A DNA stretch of 64,000 bases from NCBI GenBank assembly GCA_025997215.1, contig BNUH01000004.1:1-64000 (forward strand). Direction: 5' to 3'. Source of the DNA: Clostridia bacterium. GTDB taxonomy: Bacteria; Bacillota_A; Clostridia; Christensenellales; Aristaeellaceae. Position 1 is the first letter of the stretch; every line of letters begins with the position of its first letter. The notes below the pieces were generated by a model. It had not been told where the DNA came from. It worked only from the letters and a program-made list of their open reading frames with translations, and did no database searches. The translations under genes and the position numbers were made by a program. Below are positions 17,024 through 27,516 of this stretch, in pieces.

Positions 17024-17917
17024 TTAACCTTTGACGCTCCCCAGCACCAACCCTTTGGTAAAATGCTTCTGCAAGAATGGATATACTGCTATAATGGGCG
17101 CGGCGTTTATGAATACCAGGGCGGCCTTCAGCGTCTTGGTATTCAGTAGCGCCATGATCTCGCGCTCCGCTTTGGGCATGTATCGCGCGACGTCCACCGA
17201 CAGCAGCGACTGCAGGTATGTCGCCAATGGGTATCTCGATGAGGTGCTCATGTACAGCATGCCGCCGAACCAGTCGTTCCAGTGGCCCACCAAACAGAAC
17301 AGAGTGATGGTGGCAATGGACGCTTTGGAGACCGGCACAATAATCTGGGTTAATATGCGCATATGCCCCGCGCCGTCGATGATCGCGGCCTCCTCAATCT
17401 CCTTGGGCAGCTGGCGGAAGAAGTTGAGCATCAGGACGACGTTCCAGCCGCTGACCGCGCCGGGTATAATGAGCGACCAGATGGTGTTGTACAACCCCGT
17501 ATAGTATACCACCAAAAACCCAGGCACCAGCCCGCCGCCGAACACCATCGTGATGAATACAAACATCATATACCTATCCCGCGACGGGAAATACTTCGTA
17601 TCCTTCGAGAGCGGATAGGCGGCCAGCGTGGTCAGCACCACATTGATAGCAGTGCCGCCGATGGTGCGGATGAGCGATATTCGCAGTGAATTCCAAAACT
17701 TTGCATCGCTAAGCGCTATCTTGTATGAAGCGGTGGTGAATCCTACAGGCCAGAACCCCACGCGCCCAGCCGCCGCGTAATGCGCCGCGCTGAATGATAC
17801 CGCCAGCACGTTTACCATGGGCAGTATGCATACTACAGCCAGCAACAGCAGAAACGCGTTGTTCAGGTAGTAAAACACCCAGTAATACTTGCCGTAAAAC
17901 TTAATTTGCTGTTTCAT
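17024..17917 (-). CDS. Carbohydrate ABC transporter permease (YtcP/LplC type)
   Basis: Inner-membrane permease of a CUT1-type importer, 297 residues with six predicted helices. The cytoplasmic EAA loop is visible as E-E-A-A-I-I-D-G-A-G-H near residue 185, and the C-terminus G-L-V-L-G-S-V-K-G is the usual closing motif. The ATG at 17917 has GAGGTG eight bases before it and starts two bases after the stop of the partner permease gene, so the two are translationally coupled. No ATPase is encoded in the operon; such systems share a housekeeping MsmX-type ATPase. Confidence 0.9.
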   Translation of the reverse strand: MKQQIKFYGKYYWVFYYLNNAFLLLLAVVCILPMVNVLAVSFSAAHYAAAGRVGFWPVGFTTASYKIALSDAKFWNSLRISLIRTIGGTAINVVLTTLAAYPLSKDTKYFPSRDRYMMFVFITMVFGGGLVPGFLVVYYTGLYNTIWSLIIPGAVSGWNVVLMLNFFRQLPKEIEEAAIIDGAGHMRILTQIIVPVSKASIATITLFCLVGHWNDWFGGMLYMSTSSRYPLATYLQSLLSVDVARYMPKAEREIMALLNTKTLKAALVFINAAPIIAVYPFLQKHFTKGLVLGSVKG

Positions 17918-17919
17918 AA

Positions 17920-18867
17920 TCAAAACACCTCATAACCAGCGTACTTTTTCGCGAGTTTCTGGGTGGTGATAATCAATATAAACCCAACCACGCTGTTGAA
18001 TAGCCCGATGGCCGTACCCACGTCGTACTGCCCGCCGGTGATGCTCTTGCGGTAGACGATGGTATCGATGACGTCGCCCGTCGCGTAAACGGGTACGCTG
18101 ATCAGGTTGTAGATCTGGTCAAACCCGGCCGAAAGGATGCCCCTTAACGACAGCACCGCGGTCAGCACGATGATAGGCCGCATGCCGGGCAATGTGATGT
18201 GCCATGTTTGCTGCAGTCGGTTTGCGCCGTCGGCCATGGCCGCCTCGTACAGCTCCGGATCGACCGCAGTGATGGCGGCCAGATAAACGATGGTGCTGTA
18301 CCCGAATTCCTTCCAAACGTTGGTAATAACCAGCATTGGCTGGAACAGATTCTTGTCACCCAGGAAGTAGCGCGGCGCGCTGGTGAAGAAAATATTGTTG
18401 ATCAATCCGTCCGTGCCCAGAATATCCTTTACAATGCCCGCCAGTATGACCCAGGACAGAAAATGCGGCAGATAGATCAGCGTTTGGATGCCCTTCTTGA
18501 GCGGTGAGATTAATACTTCATTGAGCAATAGTGAAATGAATATGGGTACGATAAACATGGTAACCATTTTAGCGCCCGCAATGCTTAGCGTGTTGCGCAA
18601 TGCCCTTGTGAAATCCTGATCCAGGAATATAGTCCTGAAGTTGCCGAAGCCGACCCACTTGGATTTCCAGAACGCCGAGATACCCATGGTGATATTGAAC
18701 TTCTGAAACGCGATGATAAGCCCGCCCATGGGCAGGTAGTTATATATAAGTAATAATATGACGGCAGGCAGCAGCATCAGATGAAGAGGCACCGTACTCA
18801 ACCCGTATGTCGTATGCCTGCGCTTGCGGGGAGTTTGTTTTATCGATGTTGATTGAACCGCTGTCAC
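17920..18867 (-). CDS. Carbohydrate ABC transporter permease (LplB/YtcQ-partner type)
   Basis: First permease of the same importer, 315 residues. A polar N-terminal tail is followed by six transmembrane helices, with L-P-M-G-G-L-I-I-A-F-Q-K-F-N after the first helix as in LplB proteins. The EAA loop is L-Y-E-A-A-M-A-D-G-A-N near residue 215. GTG 18867 follows AGAGG. It lies 89 bases downstream of the binding-protein gene, with a hairpin between them, and directly before the second permease gene. Confidence 0.9.
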   Translation of the reverse strand: MTAVQSTSIKQTPRKRRHTTYGLSTVPLHLMLLPAVILLLIYNYLPMGGLIIAFQKFNITMGISAFWKSKWVGFGNFRTIFLDQDFTRALRNTLSIAGAKMVTMFIVPIFISLLLNEVLISPLKKGIQTLIYLPHFLSWVILAGIVKDILGTDGLINNIFFTSAPRYFLGDKNLFQPMLVITNVWKEFGYSTIVYLAAITAVDPELYEAAMADGANRLQQTWHITLPGMRPIIVLTAVLSLRGILSAGFDQIYNLISVPVYATGDVIDTIVYRKSITGGQYDVGTAIGLFNSVVGFILIITTQKLAKKYAGYEVF

Positions 18868-18907
18868 GCTGCTCGCCTCTTTTCATTAACCAAATGGCCA
18901 TGTTTTG

Positions 18908-18938
18908 GGAAGAGGCCGCAGATTCGGCGGCCCCTTCC
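18908..18938 (-). promoter_or_regulatory. Intercistronic hairpin after the binding-protein gene
   Basis: Read on the minus strand, GGAAGGGGCCGC pairs with GCGGCCTCTTCC around a seven-base loop, with one G-T pair. No U-run follows. Such hairpins commonly stabilise the binding-protein portion of an importer transcript, giving it higher expression than the permeases. Confidence 0.55.
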
Positions 18939-18956
18939 TTCTATTATATAGTGAGC

Positions 18957-20630
18957 TTATTTGGTCGAATCGTACCAGGCGTTTACCTGCTCATAGATGG
19001 CCGTGCCGCCGTTGGCCCAGAAGTAATCTACCCACGCGTCGAACTGATGATCCACGTCGTCGTTCATGATGCCCAGCGTCGCGAACTCGAAGTACTTGGC
19101 GTACAGGTTCTGGTTATTCTCGGCCTGGGCCTCCGTCTCCATGCCCCAGTTGGGCGATGCTTGTATGAACCCATTCTGGCGCATATCGCGGCTGTGGTCG
19201 TGAGTGCCCGCGCCGAGGATCATGCTCCACAGCGACCAGTTGAGGTCCCAGTTTTCAGCCGCGGTGCCTTCGGTGATCCAGCTGTTGACGCGCTGGTATG
19301 TATCCACGGAATCAAAGGCGTGCGCGGCTAGCAGTTCGCTGTCGTCCTTGCCTTCGGCGATCAGTTTGCCGACGATATAGCTGGCTTGATGCTCCTCGAT
19401 CGTGTCGGTGGCATAGCCGCCGCCCGTGCACAGCCTGTTCCAGAAGCCCATGTTGCCGCCGGGGGTGTTGTTGTAATCGGCGTTGGTGATGAAATCCGGC
19501 TTGCCGTAATCGTTTGAGATGGCGGTGCTCAGGTTATACAGACGCATGACGGCGTCCGGATTCTCGCACTTGGCGGAGATCATCAGCGCGTTGCCGTATC
19601 CGGCCGACTTGGTGATATACAGCGGCGCGCCGTCGGCGGCCATCAGCGGAATTGCCACCAGGCTGTCGTCCTCATTCAGCTTAATCCAGTTGCGGCCCGT
19701 GTCGCCGTTGGGGAAGTTGCCGCTGCTGTTCTGGATCCCGACTTTACCATTCAGATAATCGGCTTGCATGTCGTCAGTATTCTTGCTGGCGAAGTCGCGG
19801 GCGATCAAGCCCTGCTTATACCATTCAGCCGCCTTTGTCCAGGCTTGCTTGATGGGATCTTGAATCTTGCCCCATTCCAACTGGCCGTCCGCTTCGCCCC
19901 ATTCGTATGTGCCGTGATATGCCTGAACTAACATATCCACGAACTCCATGGTCGTGCCTTCGGCGCCGAAAGCCGCCGATCCAGTCTTTTCCTTAACCTT
20001 GACGGCGAATTCCTCGATCTCGGCGAATGTGCTGGGTACAACGCCGCCATTCAGCTCGTCAATCCAGCTTTGAGGAACCCATAGGTAGGTCCAGGACTCA
20101 AGGCTCTTGGGGTTAGACAAGCCATAAAGTTTTCCGTCGACCTTCCACACCTCGAGCGCAAGCGGATCGGTGGCCATGATGTCCTTGACCGCCTGCGAAG
20201 CGCAGTATTCGTAAACATCCGTGAGATCCATCACCTTGCCGCCCTGAATAGCCCGCGCCGCCAGCGTCGTATACAGCGGGATGACGTCCGGCAGGCTGTC
20301 CGTGGCGAACGCGACGTTGATCTTCATGTCGAAGTCCGGCCCCCAGTTGGGCGCGGTGAATAGGTTGGTCAGCTCGATATTGAGCTGCTCCTTATAGGTA
20401 CGCGTCCACCAGTTGTTGTCCTCGTCCTCGCCTTCGTCAAACCCCATCCATGTGGTAAGGATGCGCGTTTGGGTAACGCTGACGGTTTCGTCATACTTGC
20501 CCAGCGGATCGAATGTGCCGTCGTCCCAATACGGCTCGGACGCAAGGGCGGGTGCGCACAGCGTGAGCGCGATCATGCACGCCAGCGCGCAAGCCAGCCA
20601 GCGGGTCTTTCCCTGATGGTGATAGAACAT
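18957..20630 (-). CDS. Extracellular solute-binding protein of the Lpl/Ytc-type importer
   Basis: Exported sugar- or oligosaccharide-binding protein of 557 residues, the large size typical of the LplA/YtcQ family. The N-terminus shows a signal peptide (about residues 10-31, ending A-P-A-L-A-S-E). A cysteine in L-T-L-C-A does not fit a good lipobox, so it may be secreted or held non-covalently rather than lipid-anchored. The ATG at 20630 has GAGGAGGT in front. It is the first gene of the importer operon and lies just downstream of the membrane AraC regulator, which probably controls it. Confidence 0.9.
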   Translation of the reverse strand: MFYHHQGKTRWLACALACMIALTLCAPALASEPYWDDGTFDPLGKYDETVSVTQTRILTTWMGFDEGEDEDNNWWTRTYKEQLNIELTNLFTAPNWGPDFDMKINVAFATDSLPDVIPLYTTLAARAIQGGKVMDLTDVYEYCASQAVKDIMATDPLALEVWKVDGKLYGLSNPKSLESWTYLWVPQSWIDELNGGVVPSTFAEIEEFAVKVKEKTGSAAFGAEGTTMEFVDMLVQAYHGTYEWGEADGQLEWGKIQDPIKQAWTKAAEWYKQGLIARDFASKNTDDMQADYLNGKVGIQNSSGNFPNGDTGRNWIKLNEDDSLVAIPLMAADGAPLYITKSAGYGNALMISAKCENPDAVMRLYNLSTAISNDYGKPDFITNADYNNTPGGNMGFWNRLCTGGGYATDTIEEHQASYIVGKLIAEGKDDSELLAAHAFDSVDTYQRVNSWITEGTAAENWDLNWSLWSMILGAGTHDHSRDMRQNGFIQASPNWGMETEAQAENNQNLYAKYFEFATLGIMNDDVDHQFDAWVDYFWANGGTAIYEQVNAWYDSTK

Positions 20631-20775
20631 TAGTTATACCTCCTCAAAAATCATGTGCACTATCTACAGTGTAGCTGAAAAACGCCCAATGTAAAGGCAT
20701 CCGTTTATCAATCTGCTTATCCTATCTTGCCTTTTTCGCTAATTTAACTTTCAGCGGCGGGAAGCCGCGCCACGT

Positions 20776-23085
20776 TTATCCTTTGTTGCCCTGCTTATCC
20801 TTTGTTGTCATATGAGCGTCGCGGTATTCCTGGGGACTTAGGTTGGCGTACTTCTTAAAGAATCGGGTGAAGTAGCTGGGCGTATCAAAACCCAACGAGC
20901 GCGCAACATCGGCTATCTTCATGCTGCTCTGGGATAACAGCGTGCAAGCCTTCTTATACTTACGCCGTCCGATGTATTCCGTCAGGCTTTCGCCCGTCAT
21001 TTGGCGGAACAGCCTGGACAGGTACGATGGGCTTAAGTGGATCGTCTCCGCCAAACGGTTCAGCGACAGGTCGCCGTCCAAGTGTTCATTGATATACACG
21101 CCCAAATGCCCCAGCATCTCATTAGTATTATGGAAGAGAACCTGGCTTTGCCGTCCAAAATACACGTCGGCCAGCGCGGTCAGCAGCGTGTCGTCGGCTG
21201 GCCAGCCTTCTCCAAGGCCAGGTAAGATATCGGCGAAGGCCTCGTCGCGAGGTTCCGCCCAGCCACGGCTGCTGGCCAGGAAAGCCAGACATAGCTGCAT
21301 GGCGATCTCCGCTTTATCCGCGCGCTCCAGATTCGGATTAATAAGCGCCGCCTGTTTCAACTCATTATAGTGTTGAAAGTAACGGTCGTGCTGCCCACTA
21401 TCCACGCAGGCTTTGCAATTCTCCAGCAAACGCTGGATCTGCCGCTCTTCCGGACGCGCTGCGCTAAGTGACGTGGACACGGTGTCGGCGATGAGCAGCA
21501 TGCTCCGGCTAAGTCCAGCCAAGCTGCGCAGCGATTGCCGCAGCGCGCACCATGTCGCCGCTATTGTAAGGAACGGCACGGCTTCTTCGGCGATAGCTAT
21601 CGAGACCGAGGTTCTGGCCGTCTGTTCGCATATACGCTGCAGGGCGTCCAGGTTAGACCGAACGAGCGTCGGCAGGCTTTGAGAACGTTCAAACCCTTGC
21701 AACTGGATAAAGAATACAATATCCTCATGTTTCACGACGGAGAATACGCGATATTTCTGCGCCAGGAACGCGCCGGCCTCGCGACGCAGCTGAAATATCT
21801 CCATGCCATTGAGCGCGTCAGGATCGTCTGGCCGCATGACCAACAATAGTACGGGCTGGGTTACATCCAGCGGCACCTCCACCTCGGCGAGTTCCTGGTC
21901 GCTGGGGATTTCACCGTCCAACAGGCCGAAGATCAGCCGATCCCGAAAAAGCGGCAGCGCCTCCGCCAGCCGCAGCGACTGCTCGTACGACTGCCGCAGC
22001 GTATCACGCTGCAAGCGCAGCATATCGTTATATTGCCTATAGATATATGTGAATTCCTCGTTCGCCTGATATGGGATGTCGTTGTTGAGATCGCCCTCGA
22101 TTCCGCGCTTGATGGCCGACGTCAGGCGATTCATGGGCACGGCCAGGATCCGGTTCATCCAGATGGTGTAGACCACGAGTATCAACACCATAGCGCATGT
22201 GAATAGAATAATCCAGCTGCGGTAGGCGTTTAACGAGCTAAGGAAGTGCTGCTGTTCGCAAAATAGGATGAACGTGGTCTTAAGCATGTCCGAACGCCGC
22301 CATGCCACGTGTGATATCGGTTGCGTCGCGGCCAGCCTCGGTGTGTCAGCAACCCCAAACGTGGCACCCGCCGTCAAACCCATGGGAATATTTGCCACGG
22401 CATCCTCCGGTATGCCGTTGAGTACTGTCAACCCATTCTCAAAACCCACCAGGCACGGCCGACCATACGAGGCCGCGAAGTAATCATCCATCTCCTTCGC
22501 AATCAGTCCGCTGTTTATTTTGACGACGATTATGTATGATACCTTGTCAGGATCTGGCGTTTTCATATAAAATTGCGATGTAAAATTGATATATATGCCT
22601 GAATTGTCCTGGATCAACGGATAACCCGTATAGAATGCGGGATCGGCGGCATGCGCGCGGTCGGCGTCGGTCATCGTCTGTCGGCTGGTAGAGGTAAGCT
22701 TCAATCCGGATCGTGGAAAGAGTACATACGCGCTCTCAATGTAACGCTGGGCGTCGCGGAGCGTAGCCAACTCCACACGCACACGCTCCATTTGTCGGTA
22801 TAATTCATAATTGTCCGGGATTTCATTAAGGCTTGCCAGGGCGTGGACATCGCCGTTATTGATCAGCGCGACCTCCGTATTGATGATGGCGCTGACCTCC
22901 AACTCCAGATTATTCATATAGAAATTCATTTGTCGGGTCATGGAGGCGTAAATCTCCGACCGAGCGATTGCGCGCCCCCGATCATTCATCAGCAGCCCCA
23001 ACGCGTAGAACGGCGTTATAACCAGCGCAAATAGCAGGAACACCGTCGTAAAGATGGAGAGCCGCGGCCAATGCCACTTATTCAT
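20776..23085 (-). CDS. Membrane-anchored AraC-family transcriptional regulator
   Basis: One-component sugar sensor and regulator of 769 residues. A first transmembrane helix (about 8-30) is followed by an extracellular sensor region of about 260 residues, a second helix (about 300-322) and a HAMP-like segment. The C-terminal double helix-turn-helix AraC domain (about 655-755) contains D-L-S-L-N-R-L-A-E-T-I-H-L-S-P-S-Y-L-S-R and I-A-D-V-A-R-S-L-G-F. The architecture matches regulators paired with Lpl/Ytc-type importers in Firmicutes. It is encoded immediately upstream of the binding-protein gene on the same strand. The SD before ATG 23085 is weak. Confidence 0.88.
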   Translation of the reverse strand: MNKWHWPRLSIFTTVFLLFALVITPFYALGLLMNDRGRAIARSEIYASMTRQMNFYMNNLELEVSAIINTEVALINNGDVHALASLNEIPDNYELYRQMERVRVELATLRDAQRYIESAYVLFPRSGLKLTSTSRQTMTDADRAHAADPAFYTGYPLIQDNSGIYINFTSQFYMKTPDPDKVSYIIVVKINSGLIAKEMDDYFAASYGRPCLVGFENGLTVLNGIPEDAVANIPMGLTAGATFGVADTPRLAATQPISHVAWRRSDMLKTTFILFCEQQHFLSSLNAYRSWIILFTCAMVLILVVYTIWMNRILAVPMNRLTSAIKRGIEGDLNNDIPYQANEEFTYIYRQYNDMLRLQRDTLRQSYEQSLRLAEALPLFRDRLIFGLLDGEIPSDQELAEVEVPLDVTQPVLLLVMRPDDPDALNGMEIFQLRREAGAFLAQKYRVFSVVKHEDIVFFIQLQGFERSQSLPTLVRSNLDALQRICEQTARTSVSIAIAEEAVPFLTIAATWCALRQSLRSLAGLSRSMLLIADTVSTSLSAARPEERQIQRLLENCKACVDSGQHDRYFQHYNELKQAALINPNLERADKAEIAMQLCLAFLASSRGWAEPRDEAFADILPGLGEGWPADDTLLTALADVYFGRQSQVLFHNTNEMLGHLGVYINEHLDGDLSLNRLAETIHLSPSYLSRLFRQMTGESLTEYIGRRKYKKACTLLSQSSMKIADVARSLGFDTPSYFTRFFKKYANLSPQEYRDAHMTTKDKQGNKG

Positions 23086-23128
23086 GGGAACATTCCGTGT
23101 TTCTTCACTATATTATAACGCCGATGCG

Positions 23129-24478
23129 TCATGTTCGCAGCCGCCTCGCTTCCAGATAGTAACGCTTCTCGCGCGCATGCCCCATCGAGAATGTTTTACG
23201 CGGCAGCGCGCCATCCTTGGCGATGGCCGGGAATAGTTCGGATTTGTCCAGCGCGGGCAGTAATATGCCGACACGATCCGGCGCGGATGCCAAGTCGCGC
23301 AGAACATCGTCGCCATGGATGTAGTCAATCGAGACTTCAGTCTGTTTCTGCATTACAGACCACTGGTCTAAAAACGCCTGAACAGTACCGACTGCGGTCT
23401 GTAATGGCGGGCTGGTGATGGAGATTGTAACAGAAGATTCGCTATCGATAAACGAGACAGACTGCCCGACTGTTTCACGTGACGGACCGCTGGTCCGTAA
23501 TTCGTTAGGCTTAATTAGAGTGAAACCGCCTCTATCGGCAACCCATAGCACAAAAGCGGCCAGCAGCTCCGCTAGCTTCGCTCCATACACAATACGATGG
23601 ATAGGTTCAAACGTTATGCCATCATCATAAACATTGCACATCTCGGCCAAAGCGTAGTGGAGTGGATGTGTTGCGCGTTGATCCTCCGGGATACCGTCGC
23701 GTGCTTCGAGCCACACGGCGCGCGCGGCGGCTAACGAATGATTCCCATCACCAACGGCGATCCGCACGCCATTAACCGTAGGCAGAGTACGTAACGCTTC
23801 ACCAATAATAGTTATATCGTCTGCTGAATCGACCGCCCAACCCTTGATCGATCCGCCGCCCAGCATCAGCGGCGCATCGTAAAGTTTGCGCAATGACGCA
23901 CGTTTGGCGTAAACGGGTTCAATCACGGAGCGTTCCTTATCTTGCAACAACAATAAGATGTGCGGCAATTCCAGCGCAGCCTCGCGTCGAATCGCCACGC
24001 GCGGCGGCAAGCGTTCTACGATGGTGCCCTCCGTGGCGCGGATGGGGCTTGTGGATTCCGCAGAAAAATCGTACAACTCCAGATCTACAGCGGTGACCAA
24101 GCCGATCCTGGGCGGACGTGATTCGCCCGCCGCCTTATCCGTTTCAAAAGATCGCTCAACCAGCACGAATCCCACGAACGGCTGGGCGAATACACCCTTC
24201 GTTTGCGCCAACCTCATGTTGTCAAGGATGCTGCGCTTTCGTTCATCGGCGTCCGGTGCGTTCAGATAAACCTCTGGCAAGATGAATTGTAACGTGGACG
24301 GCATGCCGCCCACAAAGCGTCCCGCCTGCTGCCAATACTCCGGCTGCGATGTAAATTGGTCGCATGCAACAACCGCCCAGCGTGTTACATCCACATCCGC
24401 CGCTGGTGTCAGTATCTCTGCCGGGACGATCCCGAGGCCGTTATATAATGAAGCCGTCCGCTCAATCTGGAGACTCAT
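23129..24478 (-). CDS. DUF1015 family protein
   Basis: Conserved protein of unknown function, 449 residues. The family hallmark G-D-G-N-H-S-L-A-A-A lies in the middle (about residue 248), with W-A-V-V-A-C-D-Q-F-T-S-Q-P near the N-terminus. These features have led some to predict a nucleotide-binding or HTH-linked role, which is not proven. The start ATG overlaps the parB stop (ATGA), so it is the third gene of a parA-parB-DUF1015 operon. The segment 23340-23500 carries a parS-like site and short GACC-N3-GGTC palindromes. Confidence 0.85.
   Translation of the reverse strand: MSLQIERTASLYNGLGIVPAEILTPAADVDVTRWAVVACDQFTSQPEYWQQAGRFVGGMPSTLQFILPEVYLNAPDADERKRSILDNMRLAQTKGVFAQPFVGFVLVERSFETDKAAGESRPPRIGLVTAVDLELYDFSAESTSPIRATEGTIVERLPPRVAIRREAALELPHILLLLQDKERSVIEPVYAKRASLRKLYDAPLMLGGGSIKGWAVDSADDITIIGEALRTLPTVNGVRIAVGDGNHSLAAARAVWLEARDGIPEDQRATHPLHYALAEMCNVYDDGITFEPIHRIVYGAKLAELLAAFVLWVADRGGFTLIKPNELRTSGPSRETVGQSVSFIDSESSVTISITSPPLQTAVGTVQAFLDQWSVMQKQTEVSIDYIHGDDVLRDLASAPDRVGILLPALDKSELFPAIAKDGALPRKTFSMGHAREKRYYLEARRLRT
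23471..23486. promoter_or_regulatory. parS-like centromere site inside the DUF1015 gene
   Basis: The sequence TGTTTCACGTGACGGA matches the 16-base parS consensus (TGTTTCACGTGAAACA) at 13 positions, including an unbroken first 12. It lies about 1 kb from parB, as is usual for native parS. A perfect 7-bp inverted repeat, ACGGACC-GCT-GGTCCGT (23482-23498), overlaps its degenerate end. Confidence 0.65.
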
Positions 24479-25323
24479 CGGCGCATTTCCTCCAATATGG
24501 TGTTAAACCGCTCTAACTCCTCCGGGTTGTCATAGCGCAATACGATCCGACCGTGCTTCAGGTTGCCGGAGATGGCCACCCGCATGCCGAATGCCTCACG
24601 AGCTGTCGATGTGAGCCTGTCGAATTCCGGCGGTGGCTTCTTAACCACCGCTGGTTTTGGCGGAATGGGTTCCTTTTTAGCGGCCTCCTGTTCCAGCACG
24701 CGGACGGACCAGCATTCGTCGATGGCCTGCTGCGCAAGCACCGTCTGCCGCGACTCATCCTCGATGCCCGCGAGCGTCCGCGCATGCCCGGCCGACAACG
24801 CGCCTTGCGCCACCCATTCCTGGATTTGTGATGGCAATGTAAGTATCCGCAGCAGATTTGCGATGCTTGGTCGACTGCGCCCCAAGCGCTGCGCCACGTT
24901 TTCCTGGGTCAGGCCGCACTCATCCATCAGCGCGCGGATAGCCGCCGCTTCCTCGATGGGATTCAAATCCTCGCGCTGCAAGTTTTCAATCAGCGCCAGC
25001 TCCATCCGTCCAACCGTGTCCGCCTCGCGGATGATCGCTGGGATAGTAGTAAGCCCCGCCAACCGCGCCGCCCGCCAACGGCGTTCTCCGGCGACGATTC
25101 GATACCGTCCCTGAACAGGCGACACAATTATCGGTTGTAACACGCCCGACTGTTCGATCGAGTCGGCCAACTGCCGCAGCGTGACCGGGTCGAATGACTT
25201 GCGCGGTTGGTCGCGGTTCGGATCGATATCGGTCAACGCTATCTCATGCAATTGATTAATACTCGCGGTTGTATCATCCGACATCAGAGCGTCCAGACCG
25301 CGCCCCAGGCCTTTGGGTTTCAT
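24475..25323 (-). CDS. parB: Chromosome-partitioning protein ParB (Spo0J)
   Basis: CTP-dependent DNA clamp that loads at parS and spreads, working with ParA and SMC in chromosome segregation. The N-terminal domain holds the CTP-binding motif G-E-R-R-W-R-A-A-R, preceded by the P-R-K-S-F-D start. The central helix-turn-helix is T-Q-E-N-V-A-Q-R-L-G-R-S-R-P-S-I-A-N, and the short C-terminal dimer domain ends N-T-I-L-E-E-M-R-R. Length 282 is normal. Its ATG overlaps the parA stop (ATGA) and its stop overlaps the DUF1015 start. Confidence 0.95.
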   Translation of the reverse strand: MKPKGLGRGLDALMSDDTTASINQLHEIALTDIDPNRDQPRKSFDPVTLRQLADSIEQSGVLQPIIVSPVQGRYRIVAGERRWRAARLAGLTTIPAIIREADTVGRMELALIENLQREDLNPIEEAAAIRALMDECGLTQENVAQRLGRSRPSIANLLRILTLPSQIQEWVAQGALSAGHARTLAGIEDESRQTVLAQQAIDECWSVRVLEQEAAKKEPIPPKPAVVKKPPPEFDRLTSTAREAFGMRVAISGNLKHGRIVLRYDNPEELERFNTILEEMRR

Positions 25324-26117
25324 TTGCCGGAACCTCCCTTTGTATTTTCAGCGCGCTCTATGAATTCTTTAGCAAGATCCTGATAAGCGCTTGCGCCAAC
25401 GCTGCGCGGATCATACAGATGCACGGGCAGCCCATGGCTTGGCGCTTCACCCAGCCGGATATTCCGCGGGATAACCGTTGCGTAAACCTTGTCTTTGAAG
25501 TGTTTTTTAACTTCTTGCACGACCTGCAATCCAAGGTTAGTCCGGCCGTCGAGCATGGTCAGCGCAACGCCTTCCACTTCTAATGAAGGGTTCGGTCCGC
25601 GTTTCACCATCTGGATCGTGCGCATCAATTGGCCGACGCCTTCGAGCGCGTAATATTCACATTGGATGGGTATGAGCACGCTGTGTGCGGCAGTCAATGC
25701 GTTGATGGTCAGCTGTCCCAGCGACGGCGGGCAATCGATGAACGCATAATCAAACAGACCGACCGTCGGTCCATTTAGCTTACCCAGTGCTTCCTTCAAA
25801 ACAGACTCGCGTCGGTTTATCGACAGCAGCTCGACTTCAGCGGCAGCAAGCCGTATGTCTGACGGTGCCAACTTTAACGTATCGACAGGTGTAGATAGCA
25901 GTATATCATTTATAGGCACACCCGCAACCAGCGCGTCATACATGCTGCGGCCTTGCTCGGCGGAATGCCCCAGACCGCTGGTCGTGTTTGCCTGCGGATC
26001 CATATCGACAGCCAGTACGCGCTTGCCCAGCGCTGCGGTACACGCGGCTAGGTTCACAACGGTCGTCGTCTTGCCGACCCCGCCCTTTTGGTTCATCACA
26101 GCAACAATTTTCATCAT
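25320..26117 (-). CDS. parA: Chromosome-partitioning ATPase ParA (Soj)
   Basis: Deviant Walker-A ATPase: K-G-G-V-G-K-T-T-T at residues 11-19, with both signature lysines. The Walker B region is F-I-D-C-P-P-S-L-G, and D-M-D-P-Q-A-N-T-T-S-G is also typical. At 265 residues it is the short chromosomal type without an N-terminal HTH. In spore formers Soj acts with Spo0J on segregation and initiation control through DnaA. Two ATG codons are adjacent at the start. The nearest strong SD (AAAGGAG) is about 18 bases upstream, further than ideal. Confidence 0.94.
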   Translation of the reverse strand: MMKIVAVMNQKGGVGKTTTVVNLAACTAALGKRVLAVDMDPQANTTSGLGHSAEQGRSMYDALVAGVPINDILLSTPVDTLKLAPSDIRLAAAEVELLSINRRESVLKEALGKLNGPTVGLFDYAFIDCPPSLGQLTINALTAAHSVLIPIQCEYYALEGVGQLMRTIQMVKRGPNPSLEVEGVALTMLDGRTNLGLQVVQEVKKHFKDKVYATVIPRNIRLGEAPSHGLPVHLYDPRSVGASAYQDLAKEFIERAENTKGGSGK

Positions 26118-26199
26118 GCGGCTTTTTTGCGGACTCCTTTCGGGGATGAGGGTTTATAGATCTATGATAACACAGTATGCGATGAATTGGAAGTATATC

Positions 26200-26225
26200 G
26201 AAAAATCCTCCCAAGAAGGGAGGAT
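26200..26225 (-). terminator. Rho-independent terminator of gapA
   Basis: On the minus strand ATCCTCCC pairs with GGGAGGAT around TTCTT and is followed by TTTTTCG. It stands 38 bases after the gapA stop. Confidence 0.88.
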
Positions 26226-26262
26226 CAACAACAAACAGTTGGATTGAACCGACAGTGAACGA

Positions 26263-27339
<1,077 letters not shown>

Positions 27340-27353
27340 TCACACCAACGATC

Positions 27354-27382
27354 ATTGTATACGATTCTGCGCGGCGGCGCAA
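27354..27382 (-). promoter_or_regulatory. Predicted SigA promoter of gapA
   Basis: On the minus strand TTGCGC (27377-27382) and TACAAT (27354-27359) are separated by 17 bases. The -10 can also be read as TATACA two bases upstream. A GC-rich inverted repeat (GCGGC/GCCGC) overlaps the -35 region. Confidence 0.5.
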
Positions 27383-27449
27383 GCCGTGCCGCAATCATTT
27401 TTTATAAAATTTATGTGAACATATACCGACCTACGGTCTGTTTTAACGA

Positions 27450-27470
27450 TAATAAAAAGACCGTCGGTCT
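27450..27470 (-). terminator. Rho-independent terminator of the MarR gene
   Basis: On the minus strand AGACCG-A-CGGTCT is followed by TTTTTATT, 46 bases after the marR stop. Two further CGGTCTG sequences flank it (27434 and 27486). Confidence 0.7.
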
Positions 27471-27516
27471 GTATCGACAAACTAACGGTCTGTTTATGTG
27501 CGTTTAGCGAATAGTA

